Positions 14,236-21,543 are shown, counted from the first letter of the stretch. The stretch: 23,527 nt of DNA from JBHGBM01 sp041946965 (GCA_041946965.1 JBHGBM010000088.1:1-23527), one strand, 5' to 3'. Program-made: numbers and translations. Notes: generated by a model not told the origin, from the letters alone.

Positions 14236-14934
14236 TTATAGCCAATACTGCCAGTTCCCCGTCCCGATCACGTACGCCGAGAGGCACGCATTCGTAACCG
14301 CGTGCGCCAGGATGCAATCGGCCAGGTTGCGCGTCCGCACGGCCCACCAGTTGTAAGCGATGCCCGCCAGCAGGCCAACTTCCCAGTACGGGCCGTGCTC
14401 GGAAGCGAATAGCAGGGCAACCACCCAGAACGCCTCCCCGTGGTACTTGCCGAAAGGCACCCCCAGAAAGTTGCGTTGAATCAGCCAGCGCATCATCCAG
14501 CCGCGCCAGAACAGCTCTTCGAGCAGCGGCACCAGCACGATGCTGCCCGCCGAGCGCATGGCGACAAACGCCGCGTTGGATTTCAGCGCCGCCGGAATCG
14601 TGCTGGCCGGCTCGCCCATCACCGCGTTCGAGAACAGCCAGTGGCCGCGGTATCCCGGCCAGAGCGCGTCCGGCCCAATCCATATGGCGAATACCGCGAT
14701 GCCCAGCGCGATCGAGGCCCAGGGATGCGAGGTGCGCACCGGGATGACCCGCCGCGAGACCACCGCCAGGCACAGCGCCACCGCGATGAAGCGTCCCAGG
14801 TAAAGCAGGCCTTCCGAACCGGGGAAAAATCGGTGTGCCGCGAGGAACAGCACGAAGACCAGAAACGGCGCCACGTACGGCGCCGCCGGGTGATTCCGCC
14901 CGGCCCCCAGGGGGCGCATTGCCGCGGAGGACAT
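14236..14934 (-). CDS. CPBP-family intramembrane metalloprotease (CAAX protease-like)
   Basis: This 232-residue polytopic membrane protein carries the three CPBP motifs: Glu139-Glu140 with Arg144 (EELFWRG), His180 (FASEH) and His211 with Asn215 (HAVTN). These form the intramembrane metalloprotease site of the Rce1/CAAX-like family. The C-terminal pattern (AHAVTNACLSAYV, ending WQYWL) resembles the CAAX-protease-related group found with exosortase/PEP-CTERM systems. That resemblance is from memory of the family, and no exosortase is in the window. The substrate is unknown. The start is ATG 14934. A well-spaced promoter sits in the 47-bp gap to the upstream sugar-acid operon, so it probably has its own transcript. 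Confidence 0.85.
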   Translation of the reverse strand: MSSAAMRPLGAGRNHPAAPYVAPFLVFVLFLAAHRFFPGSEGLLYLGRFIAVALCLAVVSRRVIPVRTSHPWASIALGIAVFAIWIGPDALWPGYRGHWLFSNAVMGEPASTIPAALKSNAAFVAMRSAGSIVLVPLLEELFWRGWMMRWLIQRNFLGVPFGKYHGEAFWVVALLFASEHGPYWEVGLLAGIAYNWWAVRTRNLADCILAHAVTNACLSAYVIGTGNWQYWL

Positions 14935-14947
14935 TGGTCGAGATGTC

Positions 14948-14976
14948 AGTTTAGGAGGAATACTACGGATTGTCTA
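14948..14976 (-). promoter_or_regulatory. Sigma70-type promoter for the CPBP protease
   Basis: On the minus strand, TAGACA (14976-14971) and TAAACT (14953-14948) are separated by exactly 17 nt. They match the -35 and -10 consensus at five and four of six positions. The ATG follows 13 nt after the -10. It lies just after the stop of the enolase-superfamily gene. Confidence 0.5.
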
Positions 14977-14981
14977 CCCTA

Positions 14982-16193
14982 CTAGTCCCAGTACTTTTCT
15001 CCCCTGGCCAGATTGGCTTTTACCACGTCGCGGTTTAATTCGATGCCCAGCCCAGGTTTTTGCGGCACTTCCAGGTGCCCGTCGCGCACCACCGGGCCCT
15101 CGTGTACAATCACGTCGTCCATCCAGTTGCGGCGTCCGATCAGCGTCTCCGCGGCCAGGAAATCCCGCACCGCCGCCGCCCAATGAGCGGTAGCGTAGTT
15201 GCACACGATGCTTCCGGTGTTATGCGCCGCCATGGGGAGCAGGTGCAGGTCGGCGAGGTCGGCGATCTTCTTCGACTCCAGTAATCCTCCGGTGTTGCGC
15301 ACGTCCAGTTGGACGATGTCGCAGCCTTTCTTCTCGATGAATTCCCGGAAGCCGTGCCGCCGCGCCAGGTTTTCCCCCGTGCCGACCGGCACCCGGGAAG
15401 CTTCGGCCAGCCGCACCCAGGCGCCGCTGAAATCCGGCGGCATGGGATCTTCCAGCCATAGCGGCTTCACCGGCTCCACCGCTTCGGCGAGCTGGATCGC
15501 CGAGCGCAGGTCGTACTCCCAGTGGCAGTGCACGATGATGTCGCGGTCCCAGCCGAGCGCGTTGCGGCAGTTCTCGTAACCGAGCCGGATTTCGCGCAGC
15601 TCGCGCGAGGTGAGCTGCCGGTTGGCGCCGTCGCGCGCCGGGTCGATGCGCGGGTTGGAGCGCGGAAAGCCGAACTTGAAAGCCGTCCAGCCGGCCGGGT
15701 CGGCCTTGACGCGGTCCGCCCACTCGCGGCACGCGCCCGAATCGAGCATGTTGCGCGGGCCTTCGTCGTGATAGAGCCGGATGCGGTCGCGGTAACGGCC
15801 GCCCAGCAGCGTGCACACGGGAACGCCCAGCAGCTTGCCCGCCAGGTCCCACAGCGCCGTTTCGATGGCGGAAACCGCGCGCAGCAGCATGTGGGCGCTG
15901 CCGTCCACGTGCCGCCCCAGACCGTTGTAGAGCGCCTCGATCTCCAGCGGATCCTTGCCGATGAAATAGGGCCGCAGCTCCAGCACGCCTTCCCGCACCC
16001 CCACGCCCGGCGAGCCGTAGCCCTCCCCGATGCCGTACACGCCCGCGTCGCTCATCACCTTCACCAGCGTGTAGGTGCGCGGCCCCTGCAAGATCATGGT
16101 GCGGATGTCGGCGATCTTCGCGCGCCCGCGTGCGGGCGCCGCCATGGCGGCAAAGGCGGCGAAAGGCGCCGCCAGCAGATCGCGGCGCCGCAC
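14982..16193 (-). CDS. Enolase-superfamily (mandelate racemase/galactonate dehydratase-like) protein with Tat-type leader
   Basis: This 403-residue protein has the two-domain enolase-superfamily fold signatures. The leader MRRRDLLAAPFAAFAAMAAPARG looks like a twin-arginine signal, implying export of a folded enzyme. Recognisable active-site segments are the barrel motif TAFKFG (Lys173), WLEDP (Glu248), VPVGTGE (Glu274), Asp297 and AAHNTGS (His324), as in acid-sugar dehydratases. At the first metal position, where relatives have Asp (VDFHG in galactonate dehydratase), this protein reads VHCHW, with His222 and His224. The missing acidic ligand may alter metal binding or activity. The GTG start at 16193 follows the aldolase stop by one base. 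Its substrate is likely a sugar acid, given the operon. Family call is firm; the catalytic role is less so. Confidence 0.88.
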   Translation of the reverse strand: MRRRDLLAAPFAAFAAMAAPARGRAKIADIRTMILQGPRTYTLVKVMSDAGVYGIGEGYGSPGVGVREGVLELRPYFIGKDPLEIEALYNGLGRHVDGSAHMLLRAVSAIETALWDLAGKLLGVPVCTLLGGRYRDRIRLYHDEGPRNMLDSGACREWADRVKADPAGWTAFKFGFPRSNPRIDPARDGANRQLTSRELREIRLGYENCRNALGWDRDIIVHCHWEYDLRSAIQLAEAVEPVKPLWLEDPMPPDFSGAWVRLAEASRVPVGTGENLARRHGFREFIEKKGCDIVQLDVRNTGGLLESKKIADLADLHLLPMAAHNTGSIVCNYATAHWAAAVRDFLAAETLIGRRNWMDDVIVHEGPVVRDGHLEVPQKPGLGIELNRDVVKANLARGEKYWD

Positions 16194-16194
16194 C

Positions 16195-16977
16195 CTACGC
16201 CCCCGCGGCTTGCGCGTTGATGGTCTTCACGATTTCACAGGCGCGGTCGTACATCATCGCCAGCTCGTTGCCGCAGCCCAGGAACCGCATGCCGCGCTGC
16301 TTCCAGAACTGCGCCAGCGAGGGCATGCGCGTCTGCGTGCCCGGCGCCACGCCGTGCCGCACGCAGCTATCCCGCACCGCCTCCATCGCTTCCACCATCT
16401 TCGGGTTCTGGAAATCGCCCGGTACGCCCAGGGAGATGGACAGGTCCGCGGGGCCCATCATCACCGCGTCGATGCCGGGCACCGAGAGCAACTCGTCCCG
16501 CGCCTCCACCGCCCGCCTGGTTTCGATTTGCAGCACCACCATGACGTTCGCATTCATGTGCTCGATCACCTGGTTGAAGCTGACGCCTTCGTAATCGAGC
16601 TGCGGGTGCGAAAGCCCGTAGCCGCGCACCCCCATGGGCGGGAACTTGGTCCAGGAGACTGCCTTCTCGAGCAGCTCCGGCGATTCCACGCGCGGGAAGA
16701 TGACGCCCTGCCCGCCGCAATCGAGCGCGCGCGCCACCAGGTGGTATTGCATGTCGGCGACCCGCACGATGGGGCACAACCCCGCGATGTTCGCCGCCCC
16801 GCAGATGTCCTGCACGGTCTCGATATCGTAGCCGCCGTGCTCGGTGTCGATGAAGGCCCAGTGGAAGCCCGCCTTGGCCAGCAGCCGGGCGACTTCGGGC
16901 GAGCGCATTTGCCAGTAGCTGGTGCCGAGTTGCACCTGTCCCTCGGCCAGCGCGCGTTTCACGGTATTTACACGCAT
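16195..16977 (-). CDS. HpcH/HpaI-family 2-keto acid aldolase
   Basis: This 260-residue cytosolic class II aldolase belongs to the HpcH/HpaI group, which splits 2-keto-3-deoxy sugar acids or 4-hydroxy-2-ketoacids into pyruvate and an aldehyde. Key residues are present: His47 in IDTEHGGYD, Arg72, the metal ligands Glu152 (LQIET) and Asp178 (GPADLS). Glycine-rich segments at 171-185 match the family. It is the natural next step after a sugar-acid dehydratase. The ATG at 16977 was chosen because it opens the conserved N-terminus; a longer frame upstream would run into the HAD gene. No Shine-Dalgarno precedes it. Instead an extended -10-like TGATACCAT ends 8 nt upstream. The enolase-superfamily gene follows with a one-base gap. 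Confidence 0.9.
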   Translation of the reverse strand: MRVNTVKRALAEGQVQLGTSYWQMRSPEVARLLAKAGFHWAFIDTEHGGYDIETVQDICGAANIAGLCPIVRVADMQYHLVARALDCGGQGVIFPRVESPELLEKAVSWTKFPPMGVRGYGLSHPQLDYEGVSFNQVIEHMNANVMVVLQIETRRAVEARDELLSVPGIDAVMMGPADLSISLGVPGDFQNPKMVEAMEAVRDSCVRHGVAPGTQTRMPSLAQFWKQRGMRFLGCGNELAMMYDRACEIVKTINAQAAGA

Positions 16978-16985
16978 AAGGCTGT

Positions 16986-16994
16986 ATGGTATCA
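16986..16994 (-). promoter_or_regulatory. Extended -10 built on the HAD stop codon
   Basis: On the minus strand, the HAD stop TGA runs straight into TACCAT, giving TGA-TACCAT, the TGn-TAnnnT form of an extended -10. The aldolase ATG follows after 8 nt, with no Shine-Dalgarno. This could be an internal promoter giving a near-leaderless message. Confidence 0.35.
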
Positions 16995-17600
16995 GGTCCA
17001 GCGGATGCCGCGGGCGCGCATCTCGCACTCCAGTTGCTCGAGCGACTGGAACTGCGCCGCCTGCATGCCCTCTGAGCGCGCCGCTTCCACGTAGGCCGCC
17101 ACGTCGTCGGTGTAGAAACACTCCTCCGCGCGGCAGCCGGCCAGCGCGATCGCCTCCCGGTAAATCGCCGGATCAGGCTTCATGGCCTTCACCTTGTAGG
17201 ACAGCACGAAATCGTCGAAATGCCGCAGCAGCGGGTAGGTCTCCACCAGCATGGCGAAGTGGATGGCGTTGGTGTTGGAGAGCAGCAGCAGCCGGTAGTT
17301 GCGGTGCAGCGCCTCCAGCATGGCCTCCGGAACCAGCGGGTCCGGGAGAAAGATGCTGCTCCAGGCCCGGCAGAAGCCGGCGTAATCCACCTCCGCGCCG
17401 ATGATTGCGGAAAGCTCCCGCACGAACTCATCCGGCTCCACGAATCCGCTTTCGAAGCGCTCCACCAGGTCCGTGGTCCCCAGCCGCGCGCGGATCTCCG
17501 CCGCGTCCACCCCGCACAACGCTTCCATCCCGCTGTAGCCGCGGGTGAAATCAAAAGGAATCAGGGTCTTGCCCAGGTCGAAAAGAATCGTCTTGATCAT
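16992..17600 (-). CDS. HAD-superfamily phosphatase, YihX/epoxide-hydrolase-like
   Basis: This is a 202-residue cytosolic haloacid-dehalogenase-family hydrolase. Motif I is FDLGKTL with nucleophile Asp8; the usual second Asp is Gly10, as in the YihX (glucose-1-phosphatase) type. Motif II is LLLSNTN, motif III is the Lys in KAMKPDP, and motif IV is YTDDVAAYVEAA. A helical cap lies between motifs I and II. The family removes phosphate from small sugar phosphates, but the substrate here cannot be read from sequence. The ATG at 17600 directly abuts the transporter stop (zero gap). The stop lies 14 nt before the aldolase, so the gene is inside the sugar-acid operon. Confidence 0.87.
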   Translation of the reverse strand: MIKTILFDLGKTLIPFDFTRGYSGMEALCGVDAAEIRARLGTTDLVERFESGFVEPDEFVRELSAIIGAEVDYAGFCRAWSSIFLPDPLVPEAMLEALHRNYRLLLLSNTNAIHFAMLVETYPLLRHFDDFVLSYKVKAMKPDPAIYREAIALAGCRAEECFYTDDVAAYVEAARSEGMQAAQFQSLEQLECEMRARGIRWT

Positions 17601-19025
17601 TTACCAGATCCCGATCAGCTTCCACCACCCAAATCCCACCGTACACCAGATCGCCAGGTTCACGAGCGAGGCGGCGAAACCGATCGACCACCAGTTGCGG
17701 AACGAAACGTACCCCACCGAGTAGAACATGGGCGCGGGCGTGGTGCCGTAGTGCGTGAGGCCCGCGGCCAGGTTCGTGGCGCAGGCGAAAGCGAACACCG
17801 CCAGGCCCGGCGGCGCGCCCTTGGCGATCATCACCGCGGTGAACGGAACGTACATCGCCATGATGTGGGAGGTGATGCTGGCGTAACCGTAGTGCGCGTA
17901 GAAGTAGATTGCGAGCGCGCAGCCCAGCAGCACCACCCAGCCTCCCCCGCCCAGCAGGCCCGAAACCAGCTTGGCGAATTCCTGCGTCAGCCCGGCGTCG
18001 TTGAGCGCTTTGCCGAGCCGCACCAGGCCGCCGTACCAGATGAAGATGTCCCAGGCGGCGCGGTTGCCCGCCACGTCTTCCCACTTCAGGACTCCGAAGG
18101 CCAGCAGCGCCGCCGCCCCGGCGAGCGCGGTTATGGAGATGTCGAGCCCGTGCAGCGGCGTGGTGGCCCATAGCCCGCACACCCCCGCGAAGACCCCCAA
18201 AACCGTGAGTTCGCCCCGCTTCATCGGCCCCATGCCGCGCAGTTCAGACGCCGCGAAGCTGCTGGCCTCCGGCGTCCGCCGGATTTTCGGCGGGTGCATG
18301 CGATAGACCAGCAGCGGCACAACCGCAAGCGAGCACAGACCCGGAACGATGCAGGCCCGGAACCAGCTCAGCATCGTGACCGGCACGTGAAACGTCTCTG
18401 TGGCCATGCGGGCCACCAGCGGATTGCTCGCCTGCCCGGTGTAGAACATGGCGGTGGTGATGCAGATGCTTTGATAGATGCCCGCCACCAGAAAACCGCC
18501 CAGCACGCCCGCCGTCTCTCCGGGCTTCGACCCGTAAAGTTCCGCGATGGAGCGCGCCACCGGCAGCACCACGCCGCCGGAGCGCGCCGCGTTGGAGGGG
18601 ATGATCCCGGCCAGAGCCATGTCGGTGGCGGCGAGCGCGTAACAGATGCCCAGCGAAGTGGACCCCACCGCGCGCACGAACAGCAGCGCGATGCGCCGCG
18701 CCAGGCCGGTCTTGATCAACGCGTCGGAGATGAACAGCGCCGCCATCACCAGCCAGACGGTCGGCTCGGCGTAGCCGCTGAGCGCCTGTGCCGCGCTGAG
18801 CCCTCCGAACAGCGCGGCGAGGGTGATGGCGATCAGCACCAGCGCGCCGCCGGGCAGCGGTTGCAGGATCAGCCCCGCGATGGTCGCGGCGAAGATCCCC
18901 AACAGCCGCCAGGATTGCGGCTCGACGCCCGCCGGGCGCGGGAGCAGCCACTGGATGGCGAAATAGATGGCGGCCAGCACCGCCAGTCCCACCGCGCGCC
19001 GGCGGCTTTGGCCCTTGAGTTCCAA
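17601..19025 (-). CDS. DASS-family anion transporter, CitT/TtdT/DiT1-like
   Basis: This 474-residue inner-membrane carrier has about a dozen hydrophobic segments. The two hairpin signatures of the divalent-anion:sodium symporter family are visible: PSNAARSGG at 143-151 and, in the second half, ATNLAAGLTHYGTTPAP. The LTHYGT.PAP form is typical of the CitT/TtdT/DiT1 branch, whose members exchange citrate, tartrate, succinate or related acids. It is the first gene of the operon with the HAD phosphatase, aldolase and enolase-superfamily protein, so a sugar-acid or hydroxy-dicarboxylate substrate is likely. The start is TTG at 19025; no ATG or GTG is near. A TAGAAT box sits 7 nt upstream with no Shine-Dalgarno, suggesting a leaderless transcript. 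Confidence 0.9.
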   Translation of the reverse strand: MELKGQSRRRAVGLAVLAAIYFAIQWLLPRPAGVEPQSWRLLGIFAATIAGLILQPLPGGALVLIAITLAALFGGLSAAQALSGYAEPTVWLVMAALFISDALIKTGLARRIALLFVRAVGSTSLGICYALAATDMALAGIIPSNAARSGGVVLPVARSIAELYGSKPGETAGVLGGFLVAGIYQSICITTAMFYTGQASNPLVARMATETFHVPVTMLSWFRACIVPGLCSLAVVPLLVYRMHPPKIRRTPEASSFAASELRGMGPMKRGELTVLGVFAGVCGLWATTPLHGLDISITALAGAAALLAFGVLKWEDVAGNRAAWDIFIWYGGLVRLGKALNDAGLTQEFAKLVSGLLGGGGWVVLLGCALAIYFYAHYGYASITSHIMAMYVPFTAVMIAKGAPPGLAVFAFACATNLAAGLTHYGTTPAPMFYSVGYVSFRNWWSIGFAASLVNLAIWCTVGFGWWKLIGIW

Positions 19026-19032
19026 GGCTTCG

Positions 19033-19038
19033 ATTCTA
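19033..19038 (-). promoter_or_regulatory. -10 box (TAGAAT) 7 nt before a TTG start
   Basis: Read on the minus strand, TAGAAT matches the -10 consensus at five of six positions and is followed by 7 nt and the transporter's TTG. No ribosome-binding site is present. This is the likely promoter of the sugar-acid operon, with a leaderless first gene. No good -35 was seen. Confidence 0.45.
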
Positions 19039-19082
19039 CCTGAACTTCCGCCGCAACGAGTGTGCCGTCACTACGCCCGTGA

Positions 19083-19183
19083 CACCGCCCTCTCGCGGTC
19101 GCGGCTCGGAATCGGGCGTCATGTCTCTACGCATGTCACTGATCTGGAGCACGCTTCCGAGCCGCGACCACCGGGGAGCGGTG
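19083..19183. repeat. Inverted pair of REP-like palindromic units
   Basis: Arms of 29 nt at 19083-19111 and 19155-19183 are inverted copies with 24 of 29 positions matching. The inner 15 nt (GGTCGCGGCTCGGAA and its complement) are perfect. The arms flank a 43-nt centre. Each arm can fold by itself, with a CCGC/GCGG stem, a small bulge and a CC/GG pair, as in REP elements. Two inverted units form a BIME-like element. From memory, repeats with a similar core recur in Solibacter-type genomes. No second copy was noticed in this window. Confidence 0.6.
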
Positions 19184-19301
19184 GCCGGAACGGCGGAATT
19201 ATTTCGCTAAGAGAGGGACTGCGGCGCGCGGAAGGTGACGCTCACTCGGAGCGGAAGGGGAGTCGCGGAGGGCGATTTCAGGGGCAAGCTCGGGCGGAAA
19301 C

Positions 19302-19334
19302 AACGGGGGCCGCATTCCCTCTCGCCCCCACGTT
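19302..19334 (-). terminator. Stem-loop in spacer, possible minus-strand terminator
   Basis: GGGGGC (19305-19310) pairs with GCCCCC (19324-19329) around a 13-nt loop. After a 2-nt bulge, AAC (19302-19304) also pairs with GTT (19332-19334). On the minus strand the main stem is followed by GTTGTTT, a short T-rich tail. It could end antisense transcription or be part of a structured RNA. No T-rich tail follows on the plus strand. Confidence 0.3.
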
Positions 19335-19425
19335 ATCCGGCGCGCAGGCCGGGATTGCGGCGGTGGGTCCGCAAGCTCCTGAAAACAAGCCGCAAAAAAA
19401 TGCAGTTCCGTTGTGACCGCGCCTC

Positions 19426-19463
19426 CTGTCCGCCCCCGCACAAGCCGTCCCACAAGCGGACAG
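19426..19463. other. Stem-loop with 8-bp perfect stem in spacer
   Basis: CTGTCCGC (19426-19433) pairs perfectly with GCGGACAG (19456-19463) around a 22-nt loop. It lies about 35 nt upstream of the adaptor promoter's -35 box. It could be a protein-binding palindrome for a regulator or part of an RNA. No other evidence separates these. Confidence 0.3.
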
Positions 19464-19497
19464 CCGGAAAACCCGAACTAACCTTCCCGGCCCTGCG

Positions 19498-19526
19498 TAG
19501 TCAAAGTGTTATCCGGGGGATAGAAT
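19498..19526 (+). promoter_or_regulatory. Sigma70-type promoter for the adaptor/ATPase genes
   Basis: TAGTCA (19498-19503) and TAGAAT (19521-19526) are separated by exactly 17 nt, matching -35 and -10 at four and five of six positions. Transcription would start near 19533, leaving about 29 nt of leader before the ATG at 19562. Confidence 0.5.
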
Positions 19527-19561
19527 GGCAGGAGCCGTGCGTTATACCCGGTGAATCGGAC

Positions 19562-20821
19562 ATGGATATCCCACGCAAGTCCGCCGCGAAGAAGAAGCTG
19601 ATCCGACGCATCGTGATCGGGGTTGTGCTGCTGGCGGCGATCCCCCTGGTCACCTGGGGGCTTTCGCGGCTCAAGCCGGCGGCCCCGCCGGTGGAGCGCT
19701 CCACGGTCTGGATCGACAGCGTGAAGCGCGGGCCCATGAACCGCGACGTGCGCGGGCTCGGCACCCTGGTCCCCGAGGAAACCCTGCTGATCCCCGCCAA
19801 CACCGATGGCCGCGTGGACAAGATCCTCATCCGGCCCGGCGCCGCCGTCAAGCCCGATAACGTGGTCCTGGTGCTGAGCAACGCCGAGCTGCAAACCGAG
19901 TTGCTGAACGCCGAGTACGCCCTCAAGGCCGCCGAAGCCGATTACACCAACCTGCGGGTCACCCTGGAAAAGCAATCGCTCGACCAGCGCGCCACCGCGG
20001 CGCAGGTCAGCGCGGATTTCCACTCCGCGCAGCTCAAGGCCGACCGCGACACGCAGCTCGCCAAGGAAGGCCTGATGCCCAATGTGGACGCGCAGATCTC
20101 CGCCGTGAACGCCAAGGAGCTGGCCACCCGCAATGCCATTGAAGAGAAGCGCATCAGCATCAGCTCCGAAGCCGTGGAGGCGCAGCTTGCGGCGCAGCGC
20201 GTGAAGATCGACCAGTTGCGCGCGCAATTCAAGCTCAAGCAGCACCAGGTGGAGCAGTTGAAAGTGCGCGCCGGCGCCGCCGGCGTCTTGCAGGCGCTGC
20301 CCACGCCGGTGGAGGTCGGGCAGAAGGTGGCCGCCGGGACGCCGCTGGCCAAAGTCGCCCAGCCCTGGAAGCTCAAGGCGGAGCTGAAGATCGCCGAAAC
20401 CCAGGCCAAGGACATCGCGCTGGGCCAGCCGGCGGTGATCGATACGCGCAACGGCACGGTGAACGGGAAGGTCTCGCGCATCGACCCGGCGGTGCTCGGC
20501 GGCACCGTCACGGTGGACGTGCGCCTGGAAGGCGAGCTGCCCCAGGGCGCCCGGCCGGACCTGAGCGTGGACGGCACCATTTTGCTGGAGCACCTGGAGA
20601 ACGTGTTGAACGTCGGGCGGCCCGTCATCGGCCAGCCGCACAGCACCGTGACCCTGTTCCGGCTGGAGCCGGACGGCAAGCACGCCAGCCGCGTGCAGGT
20701 GAAGCTCGGCCGCAGCGCCGTGAACACCATCGAAGTGATCGACGGGCTGCGCGCCGGCGACCAGGTCATCCTTTCCGACATGTCCAATTGGGATAACTAC
20801 GACCGCATCCGGTTGAACTGA
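19562..20821 (+). CDS. HlyD/MacA-type periplasmic adaptor protein
   Basis: This 419-residue protein has a basic N-terminus, one membrane segment (about residues 15-34) and a periplasmic body. A biotinyl-lipoyl-like half (TDGRVDKILIRPGAAVKPDNVVLVL, about 80-105) is followed by a long alpha-helical hairpin (about 110-235) and then the second half (AGAAGVLQALPTPVEVGQKVAAGTPLAKV). The C-terminus is a beta-rich domain. This is the order of membrane-fusion proteins that link an inner-membrane transporter to an outer-membrane channel. ATG 19562 was chosen because it opens the membrane anchor; the frame upstream encodes only low-complexity sequence. The ATPase gene follows after 14 nt. No permease or TolC-like channel gene is in the window. 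Confidence 0.9.
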   Translation: MDIPRKSAAKKKLIRRIVIGVVLLAAIPLVTWGLSRLKPAAPPVERSTVWIDSVKRGPMNRDVRGLGTLVPEETLLIPANTDGRVDKILIRPGAAVKPDNVVLVLSNAELQTELLNAEYALKAAEADYTNLRVTLEKQSLDQRATAAQVSADFHSAQLKADRDTQLAKEGLMPNVDAQISAVNAKELATRNAIEEKRISISSEAVEAQLAAQRVKIDQLRAQFKLKQHQVEQLKVRAGAAGVLQALPTPVEVGQKVAAGTPLAKVAQPWKLKAELKIAETQAKDIALGQPAVIDTRNGTVNGKVSRIDPAVLGGTVTVDVRLEGELPQGARPDLSVDGTILLEHLENVLNVGRPVIGQPHSTVTLFRLEPDGKHASRVQVKLGRSAVNTIEVIDGLRAGDQVILSDMSNWDNYDRIRLN

Positions 20822-20835
20822 ACGAGGAAGATCAC

Positions 20836-21543
20836 ATGGAAACGAATGGCACCTCTCTGATCCGCCTGGAAGGCGTCACCAAGGTGTTCGTGACGGACGA
20901 AGTGGAGACGCACGCGCTCTCGGGGATCCAGATGGAAATCCGCAAGGGCGAGTACGTGTCCATCGCCGGGCCCTCGGGCTGCGGCAAGTCCACGCTGCTG
21001 GCCATTCTGGGCCTGCTGGACACGCCGACCCACGGCAACTACTGGCTTAACGGGCGGCCGGTGAGCGGCCTGAAGCTGGCCGAGCGGGCGCGCATCCGCA
21101 ACCGGGAGATCGGGTTCATTTTCCAGGCGTTCAACCTGATCGGCGACCTCACCGTGTACGAGAACGTGGAGCTGCCGCTCACCTATCGCGGCATGGGTGC
21201 GGCCGAACGCAAGAAGCGCGTGCTCGAGGCGCTCGAACGCGTGCAGATGTCCCACCGCACCAAGCACTACCCCTCGCAACTTTCCGGCGGCCAGCAGCAG
21301 CGCGTCGCCGTGGCCCGCGCGCTGGCCGGCGATCCCTCCGTGCTGCTGGCCGACGAGCCCACTGGCAACCTGGATTCGGCCAACGGCGAGGCGGTCATGA
21401 ACCTCCTCCGCGAGCTGCACCGCAACGGCTCCACCATCTGCATGGTGACGCACGATCCGCGCTACGCGCAGTGGGCCGAACGCACCGTCCACCTTTTCGA
21501 CGGCAGAATCGTGGAGGAAAGCGTGGAGCAGGCGGCGGTCTGA
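20836..21543 (+). CDS. ABC transporter ATPase, MacB/LolD type
   Basis: This 235-residue cytosolic ATPase drives a MacB/LolD/FtsE-like transporter. All motifs are present: Walker A GPSGCGKS at 45-52, Q-loop Gln97 in FIFQAF, LSGGQQQR at 149-156, Walker B LLADEP with Asp173-Glu174, and switch His206 in MVTHDP. A strong GAGGAAG (20824-20830) stands 5 nt before the ATG. It is paired with the HlyD-type adaptor upstream, as in MacAB-like systems. The permease with the FtsX-like domain, normally the next gene, is missing: an unrelated PAP2 gene follows 13 nt later. The partner permease must be elsewhere or beyond what is visible here. Confidence 0.94.
   Translation: METNGTSLIRLEGVTKVFVTDEVETHALSGIQMEIRKGEYVSIAGPSGCGKSTLLAILGLLDTPTHGNYWLNGRPVSGLKLAERARIRNREIGFIFQAFNLIGDLTVYENVELPLTYRGMGAAERKKRVLEALERVQMSHRTKHYPSQLSGGQQQRVAVARALAGDPSVLLADEPTGNLDSANGEAVMNLLRELHRNGSTICMVTHDPRYAQWAERTVHLFDGRIVEESVEQAAV

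Larger units (their letters stand above)
19039..19561. other. Long non-coding spacer between divergent transcription units
   Basis: This is the only stretch above 300 bases without a credible gene. Frames crossing it give low-complexity Arg/Pro/Gly products with no recognisable family and no ribosome-binding sites. It holds an inverted REP-like pair (19083-19183), a GC stem-loop (19302-19334), a second stem-loop (19426-19463) and a promoter for the adaptor gene (19498-19526). I found no tRNA and no riboswitch class that I could recognise. Confidence 0.6.

Noticed and set aside
19199..19453. 84-residue minus-strand frame in the long spacer
   Set aside because: It has no ribosome-binding site and a Pro/Arg-rich composition, and it runs through the GC stem-loop, so it is probably chance.
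19184..19500. Possible riboswitch or structural RNA (cobalamin, TPP, RNase P, SRP) in the long spacer
   Set aside because: None of the conserved cores of these classes could be found by eye.
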